Positions 43,986-55,985 of a stretch of 64,000 bases of DNA are shown one piece after another. Each line of letters begins with the position of its first letter. Positions within the stretch are counted from its first letter, which is position 1. Position numbers and translations under genes: made by a program. The DNA comes from Torymus aiolomorphi (taxonomy: Eukaryota > Arthropoda > Insecta > Hymenoptera > Torymidae), in NCBI GenBank assembly GCA_036365515.1, contig CM070875.1, positions 89,542,128 to 89,606,127 of the forward strand, given 5' to 3'. The notes under the pieces were generated by a model. It was not told the origin of the DNA, did not search any database, and was given only the letters and a program-made list of their open reading frames with translations.

Positions 43986-44663
43986 TAAAGTAGAAAACGT
44001 AGATTTTAATCTTTTCCAAAAGTGTAAATATATCGCATTAATCGTTTGAACAAACAGTTCAATGTTTTACACATTATAAAGTGGAAAACGTAGATTTTAA
44101 TCTTTTTCTAAAGTGTAATTACATCAAATCAATCTTTTAAAAGATCAGTAGAATGTTTTACACTTTATAAAGTAGAAAATGTAGACTTCAATCTTCTGCA
44201 AAAGTGCAAAATTCTTAAATTTACCTCTAAAACTGATAAAATCTGCATTTTACTCTTTAAACTTACATTTTTCACACTTTAGGGTTTAGAGTGCAGGGAT
44301 ATTAAAAATTGCTTTATTCTTGGATTCTGTATTTCCAGTATTGAAATAAATAATTCTTTCTTTTTAAACTATATTTCATTAGTGTCAAAGAATTATATCT
44401 TCAAAAATGCGTTTTAGAAATGTATTGAAACCAAAGAAATCATTATTTACTCCAAGATGAAAATTCATTTAAATTGAGTAAATATTTTACTTATATTCAA
44501 GTACAGAGATATTAGAAAAAGCTGAATTTTTATATTATGTATTTCGTGTATTGAAATAAATAATTATTTGTCGTAAAACTGTATTGAGTTTGTGTCTAAG
44601 GATTATTTCTTTAGAAATATGCGTGCTAAGAATTTTATGAAACCAAAGAAGTCATTATTTATT

Positions 44664-45800
44664 TCACAGCATGAAAGAAAACTGAAATAATTACATGAAA
44701 TAATTCATGAATTAATACATTGAGATGATTTAGAAAGGATTTTAAAAGGAAAAAAAAATGAATTTTAAATTAATTTTTAAAATAATATATGAAATCCTTA
44801 CAAAATATTTTAAAAAATCTTCCAAAAAAAGAAAAAAATTTTACAAAAAAATAATCACACGAATTAATTCTGAAAGGACTTTGAGAAGATTTTTTGAAAG
44901 AAAACATAAAATAGTTCAGAAATTATTGCAAGTATTCTTTCATGAAATAATTCAAAAATAATTTCAAAAAAATACAAATTATTATTTTTCAAAAATAATT
45001 CAATATCTATTCAAAAACCTTTCATGAATTATTTTCTGAAATCTTCCGCGAAACTCGTGTGAATTAATACATGAAATAATTTAAAATTCTTTTGAAAAAG
45101 ATTTTTAGAATAAAATTTTTAAAACAAAATAGCGAAAAAAATAATTTCATGAATTCTTCCTGAAAGAACCTTGAAAAGATTTTTTGAATGAAAACATAAA
45201 ACAATTCAGAAATCATTTCAAGAATTATATCATGAAATAATTCAGAAATAATTTCAGAAAGATACAAATTAATTATTCACAAAAATAATTCAACATCTAT
45301 TCAAAAACCTTTCATGAATTATTTCATGAAATCTTCTGGGAAACTCATGTGAATTAATACAAGAAATAATTTAGAATTCCTTTGAAAAAGATTTTTGGAA
45401 TAAAATTTTTTAAAACAAAATAGCGAAAAAATAATTACAGGAATTCTTCTTGAAAGAACCTTGAAAAGATTTTTTGAAAGAAAACGTAAAACAATTCAGA
45501 AATCATTTCAAGAATTATATCATGAAATAATTCAGAAATAGTTTCAGAAAGATATAAATTAATCATTCACAAAAATAATTCAATATCTATTGAAAATCAT
45601 TTCATGAATTATTTCATGAAATCTTCCGGGAAACTCATGTGAATTAATACAAGAAATAATTTAGAATTTGTTTGAAAAAGATTTTTGGAATAAAATTTTT
45701 TAACACAAAATAGCAAAAAAATATTTACACAAATTCTTCCTGAAAGAACCTTGAAAAGATTTTTTGAAGAAAACATAAAATAGTTCAGAAATTATTACAA
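44664..45800 (+). repeat. ~290-bp tandem array B, opening with an internal copy of the element's left end
   Basis: ACAGCATGAAAGAAAACTG at 44667 repeats 38801 almost exactly, and three to four array units follow (near 44944, 45237, 45533), same orientation as array A. Confidence 0.85.
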
Positions 45801-45889
45801 TTATTCAACACGAAAAGGGCAGTGTTCGTATATAAGAGGCATTGTATAATGTATTTATTTTGTTTTTAATTTAAATTCCTTTCAATCAA

Positions 45890-46972
45890 ATAAGTCCTAA
45901 TTATTACAATATTTAATAAACAAAACTTATTAAATAAGTATATACTAATTAAACAAAGTTAATATTAAAAGTAAAGAAATATTAGAAATAAATATTCTAA
46001 TTTATTTTGTCAGTCATTTTGCACTATATAATGAAAAAAATGAAATGATTGGATAATGATCGGATTTAGTCGTCCATTGTTTTCTACATTCGTATGATCC
46101 TATCAAAGAACGTATTAAATTTTGTGCGGGGTATATAATTTTTCGTTTTTGTGAACTAAGATAGATTGAAACATTTACTAATTGCGAAAAATATTAATTT
46201 GAAAAGTTAATGTAAGAATATAAAAACTTAAAATAAAAGGAAAAAAAAACATTTAAAGATAAATAATATAGGTACTAAAAATAAGCAATATTTTTTATTA
46301 TTTTTCATAATAGTATTCTTTCAGTTTCACAATGTTTAGAAGTCCCCTGAAAATCGACAGGAATATTATTTATACGCCTGCCAAGAGTAAAGAGCCTTTG
46401 ACTCTAAAAGTTGATTCTAAATTGGAAAACACTGCAAATAATAATAACGTCGGTAAGGTAGAGCTCATCCTATTCATCTCTGCATTATATGCAATTATCA
46501 TTTTTTATTTTTATCGAATTTCGGGAAAAGGGCTCTTTATTGCCCTTCGCAATGACAAAAATACACTATGTGTAAATTTTCAAGTTATTGCTCGTTATAG
46601 ATTTTACAGGAAACGGGTTGAAAAATTTTCTACCAGTTATTTATAAAAAATAATGAACAGAATTTCTGAAAAATTCATAGGTGTATTATTTATGCAATTA
46701 CGGAGGGCAGTGAAGAGCTTCATTCATCAAAAGTTGAATGTAAGATCAAAAAAATGCAAAAACTTATAACGTCGGTAAGGAAGAGCTCTCTTTATACATG
46801 TTTCACATCCACTTAATACAATATTTAATAAACTAAAAATATTAAATAACTATGAATTAATTGATCAAAATTAATATTAAAAAATAAAGTAATATTAAGA
46901 ATAAATGTTCTAATTTATCGTGTCACTCATGTTGCAGTATATAATGATGAAAATGAAGTGATCTAGCAAGCG
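45890..46972 (+). repeat. Direct repeats of ~160 bp flanking a short ORF
   Basis: 45890-46060 and 46815-46972 share ACAATATTTAATAAAC, AAATAAnTATnnAnTAAnT and CTAATTTATnnTGTCA. An internal duplication (46360-46470 against 46690-46790, AACGTCGGTAAGG) is also present. Confidence 0.6.
46332..46646 (+). CDS. Uncharacterised 104-codon ORF inside the 9.5-kb insertion
   Basis: Begins M-F-R-S-P-L-K-I-D and has a hydrophobic stretch at about residues 43-60 (V-E-L-I-L-F-I-S-A-L-Y-A-I-I-I-F-Y-F-Y) that could be a membrane segment, then a basic C-terminus. I recognise no family. It lies between the ~160-bp direct repeats, and its 5' part is partly duplicated in broken form at 46680-46800. It may be a chance frame in repeat DNA. 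Confidence 0.2.
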   Translation: MFRSPLKIDRNIIYTPAKSKEPLTLKVDSKLENTANNNNVGKVELILFISALYAIIIFYFYRISGKGLFIALRNDKNTLCVNFQVIARYRFYRKRVEKFSTSYL

Positions 46973-47042
46973 AGCGATAGCGTAATGGATAGCGTATTTG
47001 CGTAGTACCCGAGCGACCCGGGTTCGAATCTCCATCATGTAA
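46972..47042 (+). other. Degenerate tRNA-like module
   Basis: TAGCGTAATGGATAGCG matches a tRNA A-box/D-arm, and GGGTTCGAATC matches a B-box at proper spacing (about 40 bases). The T-stem and acceptor do not pair well, so it is a SINE head or tRNA pseudogene rather than a functional tRNA. Confidence 0.55.
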
Positions 47043-47164
47043 AAAATTTTTCTGCGTTTTTTTCTGCGATAAAATAGTGTAAAATTATTAACAATGTGAA
47101 TATATGTAAAAATAGTTAGAATATTATTTAAATAATATTCTAAAATATAAAAATGTACCTTCAA

Positions 47165-47995
47165 ATACGGGATTATACCCTTGTACCCTTCGAAATTTAT
47201 TGTTAGTAATATTTACTAAATATTTTCTAATTAATTCACAATATTAATTCCTGAATCCTTCCAAAAATCTTTCATTGAAAGGATTCTGCAATAATACAGG
47301 ATTTTATAACCTTCGAAATTTTTTGTTAGTAATATTTACAAAATATTTTCTAATTAATTCACAATATTAATTCCTGAATCCTTTCAGACATCTTTCATTG
47401 GAAGGATTCTGTAATAATACGGGATTTATCCTCTTCCAAATTTAGTGTTAGTAATATTTCCATAATATTTTCTAATTAATTCACAAAATTAATTCCTAAA
47501 TCCTTTCAGACATCTTTCATTAGAAGGATTATGTAATAATACGGGATTTATCCTCTTCTAAATTTCTTGTTAGTAATATTTCCATAATATTTTCTAATTA
47601 ATTCACAAAATTAATTCCTGAATCCTTTCAGACATCTTTCATTGAAAGAATTCTGCAATAATACGTGATGTATACTCTTCGAAATTTCTTTTTAGTAATA
47701 TTTCCATAATATTTTCTAATTAATTCACAAAATTAATTCCTGAATCCTTTCAGACATCTTTCATTGAAAAGATTCTGCAATAATACGTGATTTATACTCT
47801 TCGAAATTTCTTTTTAGTAATATTTCCATAATATTTTGTAATCAATCCACAAAATTAATTCCTGAATCTTTTCAGACATCTTTCATTGAAAGGATGCTGC
47901 AATAATACTGGATTTATACTCTTCGAAATTTTTGTTTTTAGTAATATTTCCATAATATTTTCTAATTAATTTTTAATATGATTTCATGAATTCTT
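47165..47995 (+). repeat. ~120-bp tandem repeat, about seven copies
   Basis: Unit words TTCCTGAATCCTTTCAGACA, TCTTTCATTGAAAGGATTCT, GCAATAATACGGGATTTAT and AATATTTCCATAATATTTTC recur at about 120-base spacing from 47200 to 47990. Confidence 0.9.
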
Positions 47996-48032
47996 ACAAA
48001 AAGCTTGCATTGAAAAGATTCTGTAATAATAC

Positions 48033-48223
48033 TATGTCCGGGGAATTTTCCTTTCAGAAATAATTTCAGAAATAATTTTGAAATATTTTTTAGTAACCTT
48101 TTGGTAATAATCCATGAATCCTTTCAGGAATCTTTGATTGAAAAAATTTTGCAATGATAATATAAATTATTTTTGAATTATTCCAGTGAATTAATTCTGA
48201 AAGGAAAATACCCCGGACATAGC
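48033..48223. repeat. Hairpin near the right end of the 9.5-kb insertion
   Basis: CTATGTCCGGGGAATTTTCC at 48033 is mirrored by GGAAAATACCCCGGACATAG ending at 48223, with a ~140-base loop made of CTTTCAGAAATAATTTC words. Confidence 0.8.
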
Positions 48224-48321
48224 ATTATTACAGAAACCTTTCACTGAATGATTTCGGAAAGAATAAAATTATTTCATGTATTCTTTCAGAATCCTTTCAG
48301 AATTAATACATGCTGTGTGGG

Positions 48322-48760
48322 TTATACGAGGCTGGATGTCCGTTACTTTCGCATCTTACACAATACAGCAGGCTCCTATCTACTTTTCATTCTTTTTATA
48401 TTTTACATTTGTTAGGCTCGTGTTTTTCTGCGCATTTAACACATCTGAATTCTAAATTGCAGTTATTTGCCGTGTGGCCAGATCTTTGGCATCTCGCGCA
48501 TAGAATTGGGTCTTTTTTTCTAATTTTTTCCCAAGTAATTACTTGTTGTAGCAATAGCTTAATTCTTGTTATTTCATTCATATCGCTTTCAGGTGAAATT
48601 TGTACTAGAAAAAAGGGAATTTTTTTATTGACTTTTGTTGCGTTGTTAGATGCGAATTGCGAAACTTTTGTAATTTTTACATTACGGAATTGTATATTAT
48701 TTAATTCAATTTTTCCGAGGATGTAAATATTGCCTTTTGATACGTAGGCCGGTTATATTT
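48322..48760 (-). pseudogene. LINE ORF1 N-terminal piece with CCHC zinc knuckles (Jockey-type gag)
   Basis: Minus strand: residues around I-L-G-K-I-E-L-N and F-F-L-V-Q-I-S-P lead to C-A-R-C-Q-R-S-G-H-T-A-N-N-C, then C-V-K-C-A-E-K-H-E-P-N-K-C and C-V-R-C-E-S-N-G-H-P-A-S-Y, three knuckles in the Jockey-clade gag arrangement (nucleic-acid binding, RNP formation). Two stops (TAA and TGA) lie between the second and third knuckles. The third knuckle is cut by the 9.5 kb insertion and finishes at 38795. The 5' end is truncated near 48760. Confidence 0.85.
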
Positions 48761-50145
48761 GTTGACATCTTGCGCCTCGGTTTATTGAACGTGCGAATCG
48801 CATCGCTTTGATGTTTGAATCGACACGACTGGACGAGAGAGAGAGAGAGAGAGAGACGCAAACGTCGTTCGCGATTTCGAAGGATTTTTAGAGAGGCTGG
48901 TGTATGCGGGATTTAGGAAGAAAGTCGCGGATGCGAACGCACGTACGTGGGTGGACTAAATGATCGAAATGGACTCTAAAAACTTCCTCATTATCAGATC
49001 ATCTGAATTTCATTAAATTTTGAATTACTGTAATTCTCTCAGATTAGATAAAATTAAAATCTAAAATTTTTTCAAAAGTCTTGTCGAAGAATGAATTTTT
49101 CTATTCAATAATAACTTTCTATCACAATTAATTCCATGTTTCAAGATGAGATAAAACACAAAATAACATTTACGATTCTCTCATTCAATAGTCTTCGCCG
49201 CGAAAAGTAACCAAATCATCCGGAACTCGGCAATAATTTTAACGAAAAACCATTGCGAATCGAGTCGTCGAAAGCCCGCGCGACAGTCCGCTTATTTGCC
49301 CAAAAGGAGAGAGAGGAGGGAAGTTTGCAAAGGCCCCGAAAAAATAAACTCCCGGTTTTTATATAGTAAGTGAAAAACTACTTATTTCCCTATTGCGACA
49401 CGTTGTATATGTTTTTGTGAGGGATAAAATGTATCGATCACGCCACAAAAAAGTCACTTCTCATTGACCTTGTAAGTATGCCGGCGATTAATGGTGTTTT
49501 TTAAAACCAGTTCGTTTTTAATAATAATGTTTAAAGTAATGTAAAATAAATTCTATAAACAGCACATTAATGAGTAACACAGCATTTTATTCGCTATGCT
49601 AAAAAAAAAGGGTTTAACATTATAGAAAATTAAAAAATGCATAGCCATTTTTTAAAAAGCCGTATAATCAAAAAATTCAATTTTCGTAAAAATCTGGTAA
49701 CTATAAAATCACTTATGTAAGTCGTTTATTAATAGGTACACATGTTTTGACTTGACGTCTTGAAAGTACATGTTAAAAGAGTTGTAAAAAAACTTTTTTC
49801 AAATCATTTAAAGCAAATGCCAAACTGTGCCAATGTTGTACCAAACTATGCCAAACTATGCCATAAGCGTACAAAATGTCTCAATTGCCTATAGTTTGAC
49901 ACGGTATGGCACGATAATTGGCACATTTAAGCACAATTATTGATAAATGTATTCTCCATGTTGTATCAATTAGAAAGAATTTTCAAAGGTAAAAGAGTAA
50001 ACCCAAATAATCAGCAACTTAATCCATCTTCATATCGATAACGTTTCGCTGGTTTGATTTCCAGCCTCTTCAGATAATAACAATAAATTTATAATACTTG
50101 GTAGATCACATAGTAGTCTTAACATTATTTAATGTTAATGTTGCA
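48761..50145. other. Unique AT-rich sequence; (GA)n and a hammerhead-like motif
   Basis: (GA)n at 48836-48855; a short ATGCCAAACTATGCCA word cluster at 49815-49870; and at about 50075-50040 (minus) the words CTGAAGA, stem GGCTGG/CCAGC, GAAACGTT. No gene recognised. Confidence 0.45.
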
Positions 50146-50147
50146 TA

Positions 50148-50372
50148 CGATATTTTTTCATCATACCCTGGTCGAAAGTGCCACTTTCGCTCCCGGCTCA
50201 AAATGCGAATGTGATTTTTTCGGCCCGAGTATGGTGGAAAATAGTATAAGTACGCAGTACGGGAGAAAATTGGTCAACCCACATTTCGTGTTTGTCATCG
50301 GGTGGCAATTTGCACGAGCTGTGACTATTCAAGTTATTTCCTCCCTAGGTGCGTAATATACTATTTCAATAG
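50148..50372 (-). repeat. TAGGGAGG repeat family, inverted copy of 24565-24790
   Basis: Reverse complement shares CACCTAGGGAGG, AATTGCCACCCGATG and the ATACTATTTTnCACCATAC words with the other copy. Confidence 0.7.
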
Positions 50373-50917
50373 TATGTATAAATATCGACTTTTCAGACTA
50401 AAATGCAAGTTTACACATACAAAACGATGTATAAAATCGAATTTACGCATGCTATGTCAATAATAAGAACCTCTTTTTAAATATTTAAAGAAAAGCAATG
50501 GTGAAAAAACCAAGTACTCGTAAGGCTTATCTCCACGCACACGTTGCATGTATCTTTTTTGTGCAAAATTCATATACAATTTAAGGGGCTATGCATGCGT
50601 GAGAAATTGAGTTTTATGCACTGTATTTCAGGAAAAGATATTATAAATTACAAGTGTTATTTAAAATATCGATACATTATACAACGTCGGCAGTACTAAC
50701 AAGGGGTACGATATGCACACTTCCGATAGACAAATATAAAACGGAAAGAACGCATTATTCTAAAAAATATGTAAATATATTTATAGAATAAAATCAATTT
50801 ATACTCCATTATTATAGAATTAAATACAAGAGAATAGTACATTGTGCAACTAGGGAGAAAATTTTACTTGTTCTAGCTACGATGATGATTGTTGTTTATA
50901 ATTTAGGTAATTATAAG

Positions 50918-51006
50918 TTGGACTTCAGACGAACTAAAATTGGATACGTTAGTTTATTTGGCCTAAATAAACTAACGTATCCGATCTTAGTTCGTCTGAA
51001 GTCAAA
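50918..51006. repeat. Compact 42-bp-arm hairpin
   Basis: Arms 50918-50959 and 50965-51006 pair almost perfectly (GGATACGTTAGTTTATTT against its complement, then GACTTCAGAC against GTCTGAAGTC), with a loop of only about five bases. Confidence 0.85.
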
Positions 51007-51009
51007 CTT

Positions 51010-52185
51010 TTAATTATGTAATTTAAAATTTTTATGAACAATTTTAAAACACATCGAAATTGTAGTTTGTGGTTTGTTGTTTGTTGTTTGTCGCTCAGGC
51101 GACATTTGTTGTTGCGCACTTGTTGCGTAATATTTCCCCCCTCTGATCACTAGACGATCGAAATGGTCGATTTTCCATTCGTCTTTTTAGGCAGGAAACA
51201 AAACACCCATATGAAATACCATAATATCAAACACCCATATCTGCCCCATATATTGTTTAGAGTACGGTACGTATATATATATATATATGGGTACTCTATG
51301 GGAATAACATCTAAAGAAATGGCCGATATTTGGCTCAATCGCCGTAGCGACACATGACGCATATCTTACTCATACATAGATATAAATTTGTTTTTAAGCG
51401 GGGATATTTAAAAATGAATCCCTTTTCATGTGATTTCTTATATTTTAGGGTAATTTAGTACTTCGTTTTAGCGGAAACGGTGAGAGTTTCCGCTAGCTTA
51501 ATTTTTTTTCGCATATAATTATGATTTGAAGCATACTTAATGGTAGTTAATAATTATATTTAGTGGTATTATTAGTTACTATAAACCATTTTTCACCATT
51601 CTTTAAATAGGAAAGTGATTAGCTCAGATTTTCAAGTGGTTTATAAAATTTTGATGTGATTTCTTTAACATAGAAATACTCTCCTATACAACTGTTTGAT
51701 TTCCTGAGTGCTATGAGACAATTTTATGTAAAAACTATGAAGCATCGCGTGAAGCATCGTTTTTTTCAAGAGCTCACGACCTCGTCTGCTCTAATCATTT
51801 ATTTTTTAAATGAAATACTTACGTAGTATTGCGTTCAGCCCTTCGCAAAGGTTTCGTCTAACCGCGTGTCATAAGCCTTTTGATTTTATATCCAAGCTAT
51901 CAAACACTGCGTAAAGCTCTTCTCCGAGGGCTTGTTTGCTTATGTGCTGTAAGTTGGTTTTCTTTATACGAAAAACTCTTCAAGAAAAGTGTGCCTCCTC
52001 GTGCACTCTATACTCTCTAAATTTAAATATGTGAAAATTAACTTAAACTTGACAATATTGATTTATTTGGAAAGTTAAAAGTCGCACACTACGAATAAGT
52101 GAATATTCACTGATTCGAAAATTAAAAACTTTTATAAGACTTACTAAATGTGTGTTAATTTTTAGCTTATTTGGCTAACATTATG
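51010..52185. other. Unique AT-rich sequence with one arm-related module
   Basis: AAAGCTCTTCTCCGAGGGCTTG at about 51909 belongs to a module repeated in the giant arms (12719, 15484, 15556, 54113, 54199, 56594). Otherwise no gene or repeat was supported. Confidence 0.45.
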
Positions 52186-52189
52186 TAAT

Positions 52190-53430
52190 CTATAAAGTAA
52201 AATTGCATTTACTCAATAAGTGCAAATTTAATATACTGCAAGTAATTACTATTACTATAAAATATATAAGTTTTCCGAAATATTACATTATTTAAAAAAA
52301 TAATCATTCTTTCAAGCAGCTTAATAAATATATAATAATATATAATATTCGAATTAAATAAATACTTGTTTCAATAAGTAATAGGGCAAATACAAAGAAG
52401 GCCGTATAGTCCCAAGCAAAGTTTAACAGTTCAAGAATAAACATTCTGTTTTAACATGATTAATAACTTTTGTGTTAAACATTTTCGTGTAATTGCGAAA
52501 ATAAACAGTAAATAAAAACTATTATCATTAAAATATTGCAATTAATAGAAAATACCAAATAATGGTCGCGCTTAAACCATAAAAAATATATTATAACGAT
52601 ATAATTTGTTTTTTAAATTAAATATTAAAAATGTTGGCAATGCTGCAAGCTTAAATAAGGGTAAACAAAATGAGCATGCGAGATAAATCCTTCTTCAACT
52701 GGACTTCGAGATAAGGCCTTTTGTAACCGGATTACTACCGGATTAAGTACTCTTGCTTTTTCCTAGTAGCACACGGAGTACAAAGAGTACATATAAGAGT
52801 ACATAGAATACGTACGAGAGTACAAAGAGTACATACGGAAGTGCAAAGGGTACATACGTATAAGATTATTGAAATAATTTTTAAACCAAAATAGGCGGGG
52901 GATACGAGATTCACGCATGAAAGGGAATTATAGACACGTACAACAGTAAGCAAGACAATTATTTAAATAATTTTTAAACCCAAGCAGCTGAGGGAAACGA
53001 GGTCCACGCGTATATGAGAATTACGTAGATGTGCAATACGATTATTTGAATAATTATTAAACCTAAGTAGCCGGGGGATACGAGGTTCACGCATATTAGG
53101 AAATTACGCAGAAATGCAACAATAAGCAAAACAATTATTTAAATAATTTTTAAACCCAAGTAGGCTGGCGATACGAGGTCCATGCATGTAAGGGAATTAC
53201 AAAGACGTACAACAGTAAGCAACACTATAATTTAAATAATTTTTAAACCCAAGCAGCCGGGGGATACGAGGTTTACGCATATATGACAATTACGCGCATA
53301 GACGTGCAATACGATTATTTAAATAATTTTTAAACCCAAGTAGGCGGGGGATAAGATGTCCACACATATAAGGGTGTTCAGACGTCAACGTGCGATAGTA
53401 AGTAAGAATTTCATTCAAAAAATTCCTAAA
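52190..53430 (+). repeat. Truncated direct copy of the left arm (about 14850-15975)
   Basis: AAAGTAAAATTGCATTTACT at 52196 matches 14861. From 52860 satellite units follow the same order as 15600-15975, the last 115 bases being nearly identical including the ATTCAAAAAATTC end. Confidence 0.8.
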
Positions 53431-54110
53431 CTCTACAACTCAGCTCCCTTGCGTGGACCTCGCGTCCCCCGTCTACTTGAGTTTAAACATTCTTCAAATA
53501 AGCGTCTAGCTTTGCATTACGTCTATGTAATTCCCTTACTTGAGTGGACCTGGTATAACCCGTCTACTTGGATTTAAAAATTATTTTAATAATTGTCTTG
53601 CTTATTGTTGCACTACTACGTAATTCCCTAATACGCGTGGACCTCGTATCCCCCGGCTGTTAGGGTTTCAAAATTATTTAAATAATCATATATTGTATTG
53701 CTGATTGTTGCACTTCTACGGAATTCCCTAATGTGCGTGGACCTCGTATCCTCTGGCTGCTTGGGTTTAAACATTATTTAAATAATTATCTTGCTTACTG
53801 TTATACCTCTCTGTAATTCCCTTACATGCGTGGACCCCGTATTCGCCGCCGACTTGCGCTTAAAAATTATTTAAACAATCCTATTTCACGTCTACTTTAT
53901 TCTCATATATGCGTATACTTCGTATCCCCTGGCTACTTGGGTTAAAAAATTATTTAAATAATTGTTTTGTTTACTGTTGTACGTCTGTGTAATTCTCTGA
54001 CATGCGTGGACCTCGGATCCCCCGCCTACTTGGGTTTAAAAATTATTTAAATAATCGTATTGCACGTCTATGTAATTCTCTAATATGCGTGAAACTCGCA
54101 TCTCCCGTCT
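52860..54110. repeat. AAGTAGGCGGGG satellite forming the centre of the giant palindrome
   Basis: Units in + orientation to 53430 and in inverted orientation from about 53450 to 54110. Each unit has TTATTTAAATAATTTTTAAA, CCCAAGTAGnCGGGGGATACGAG and CACGCATAT. Confidence 0.88.
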
Positions 54111-55680
54111 ACGTAGCTCTACGTGAAGCTCTTCTTCGAGATCTCACCTCCGTGTGAGTTGTAAGCTTTTTTTTATATGAAAATAATGGCGTATCACGCA
54201 AAGCTCTCCTCCGGGAGGTCACCTATAAGTACTTGTGCGTTCTAAGCTAATTGCTTTCTGTATTCCACACAGTCGTATATGTAAATGCTTGCGGAGATTC
54301 TGGTTTCTGTATGCCCCAATGTTGTCAATGTAAGATACTTGAAGAAATTAAGTTGCCTTAGTCAATTTACTATTATAAATTTTTTAGGAGGGCAGTGATG
54401 TAGAGATGCATGTAAAAAATAAAAAGCGTTATATTTCCACGACTGTATAGCCATTCATTAGCTGATGATGAGAAATTATTACAAGAAAACTAAGTCGGGT
54501 ATTGTTACGTCGTTCTACTTAATATTTAAATTATATTTTGCTTTTAACGTTAAACACCCAATATTATTTAATAATTTTTTTTTTGTTCGTTGAAAGATAG
54601 ATCTATAGTCTTAATAATACTTACACCGCCGTTCCACATTGTCACGTCAATTAATATTAATGTTTCGGATAAGTATTTATTGAATTCATATAGTGTACAT
54701 ATAATAACTTCATTAAATTTTTTTTTCAAAATAATGTAATATTATTTAGGCAATTCGCTTATGTATTATAGTAATTATACAATAATTATATTCAGTTGCA
54801 GTACATTCAAATTCTACTTAGAGAGTAAATGCAGTTTTACTTTACAGTTCAAATAACGTTAACTTATTAAATAAATGATGAGTTGACAAGTACGTGAAAT
54901 AAATTTGACTTATAGAATAAGTTAAATACCTAGTTTTTACTCATCGAATAAGAGAGAAATTATTACTTGTGAAATAAATGGAATCCTGCACTTGTAGAAT
55001 AAGTGAATTTTCTCTTATTTAAATTTAGAGAATATCTTTAAACTGAAACAAAGTTGATCAACAATATAGAAAAGAAATAGTTATTAAATGTCGAACGCTG
55101 TAACAATGTCCGACTTATGTTTCTTGTAATAATTTCTCATCGTCGGCTAGTATAAAAATATGTTTTCATGTACCCCTTCTATGCTTACGAAGGAAAAGTA
55201 CATTTGTGGAAACATAACGCTTTTTATTTTTACATGTATCTCTACATCAGTGCCCTGATAACATTAAGGTATACAGAGATCACATACCTCTGGGAGCATT
55301 TTCTCATAATTGCGTAGAATCTTATGTATGTATACAAGCAACTTAACTTATACATAAGTGAGAATCTTGTTAACTTATGGAAAAACTGAAAATTTTACTA
55401 TAATTTTGAAGTAAAAGATTATGTACTTGTAGAACAAGTATAAATTTAAACTTATTGTTAATCTTGAAGCTAGCGGTCAGTTTCCTGCCAATATGGTGTT
55501 TATTATTCAAGGTTTAGAAATAATAAAATGACACCATTTTTTTGTTACTATTCAGAATAGTTAGCTTCAAGATTAACAATTCAATAAAAATCTACCATTA
55601 GCTGCATTCAACAAAATTTAACTTATTAATAAGTGAAGGTATTCACTCGTAAAATAAATAAAATTTTATTTTATTTATTT

Positions 55681-55881
55681 ACATCGGGTTTGAAAGAACA
55701 TTGTTTAAATAGTTTGCATTCTTTCGATTTTGGGAGTGTGGATATTTTGGAACAAGGGATTAAGAATAAATATAAGAGGGAAAGCCTTGAAAGTATTCAT
55801 ATTCTAAGAAATCAGAATAATGTAAATTTAATGATAGAGTCAAGTAAATTAGATAACATTTATCATTCTTTATTAATTTAA
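55681..55881 (+). pseudogene. Penelope-like element ORF, C-terminal GIY-YIG endonuclease tail
   Basis: Residues read G-L-K-E-H-C-L-N, H-S-F-D-F-G-S-V-D-I-L-E, Y-K-R-E-S-L-E-S-I-H-I and L-D-N-I-Y-H-S-L-L. These match the end of the Penelope GIY-YIG domain (E-H, F-D-F-x-x-V-x-I-L, R-x-x-x-E-x-I-H-I). The RT and catalytic GIY-YIG start are missing, so it is a 5'-truncated relic. The stop at 55879-55881 is natural for the family. Confidence 0.75.
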
Positions 55882-55985
55882 GTAAGAATGGAAAGTTGGA
55901 GAGGGGAATGTGGATGGTGGTTGGGGTAAGAAAAAAGAAGGTGGTATGGGGGTATATAAGGAGGTGTATCGCGGGTTTCATTTCA

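Larger units (their letters stand above)
38796..48321. mobile_element. 9.5-kb non-coding insertion in LINE ORF1, TIR CCCACACAGCATG, TT target duplication
   Basis: Perfect 13-bp inverted termini: CCCACACAGCATG at 38796-38808 and CATGCTGTGTGGG at 48309-48321. Outside, both plus-strand flanks begin with TT. Removing the element and one TT rejoins ORF1's third zinc knuckle exactly in frame (H-P-A-S-Y then K-G-C-P), so the boundaries are well supported. Contents: ~290-bp tandem arrays, a ~3-kb palindrome with satellite centre, a degenerate tRNA-like module, ~120-bp tandem repeats and a terminal hairpin. No transposase is seen, so it is non-autonomous. An internal copy of the left terminus (ACAGCATGAAAG) at 44667 suggests internal duplication or a nested relative. 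Confidence 0.8.

Noticed and set aside
46972..47042. Functional tRNA gene
   Set aside because: A- and B-box words are present, but the T-stem and acceptor arms do not pair.
47165..47995. CRISPR-like regular repeats
   Set aside because: The ~120-bp units are contiguous tandem copies without distinct short repeats and unique spacers, and the genome is eukaryotic.
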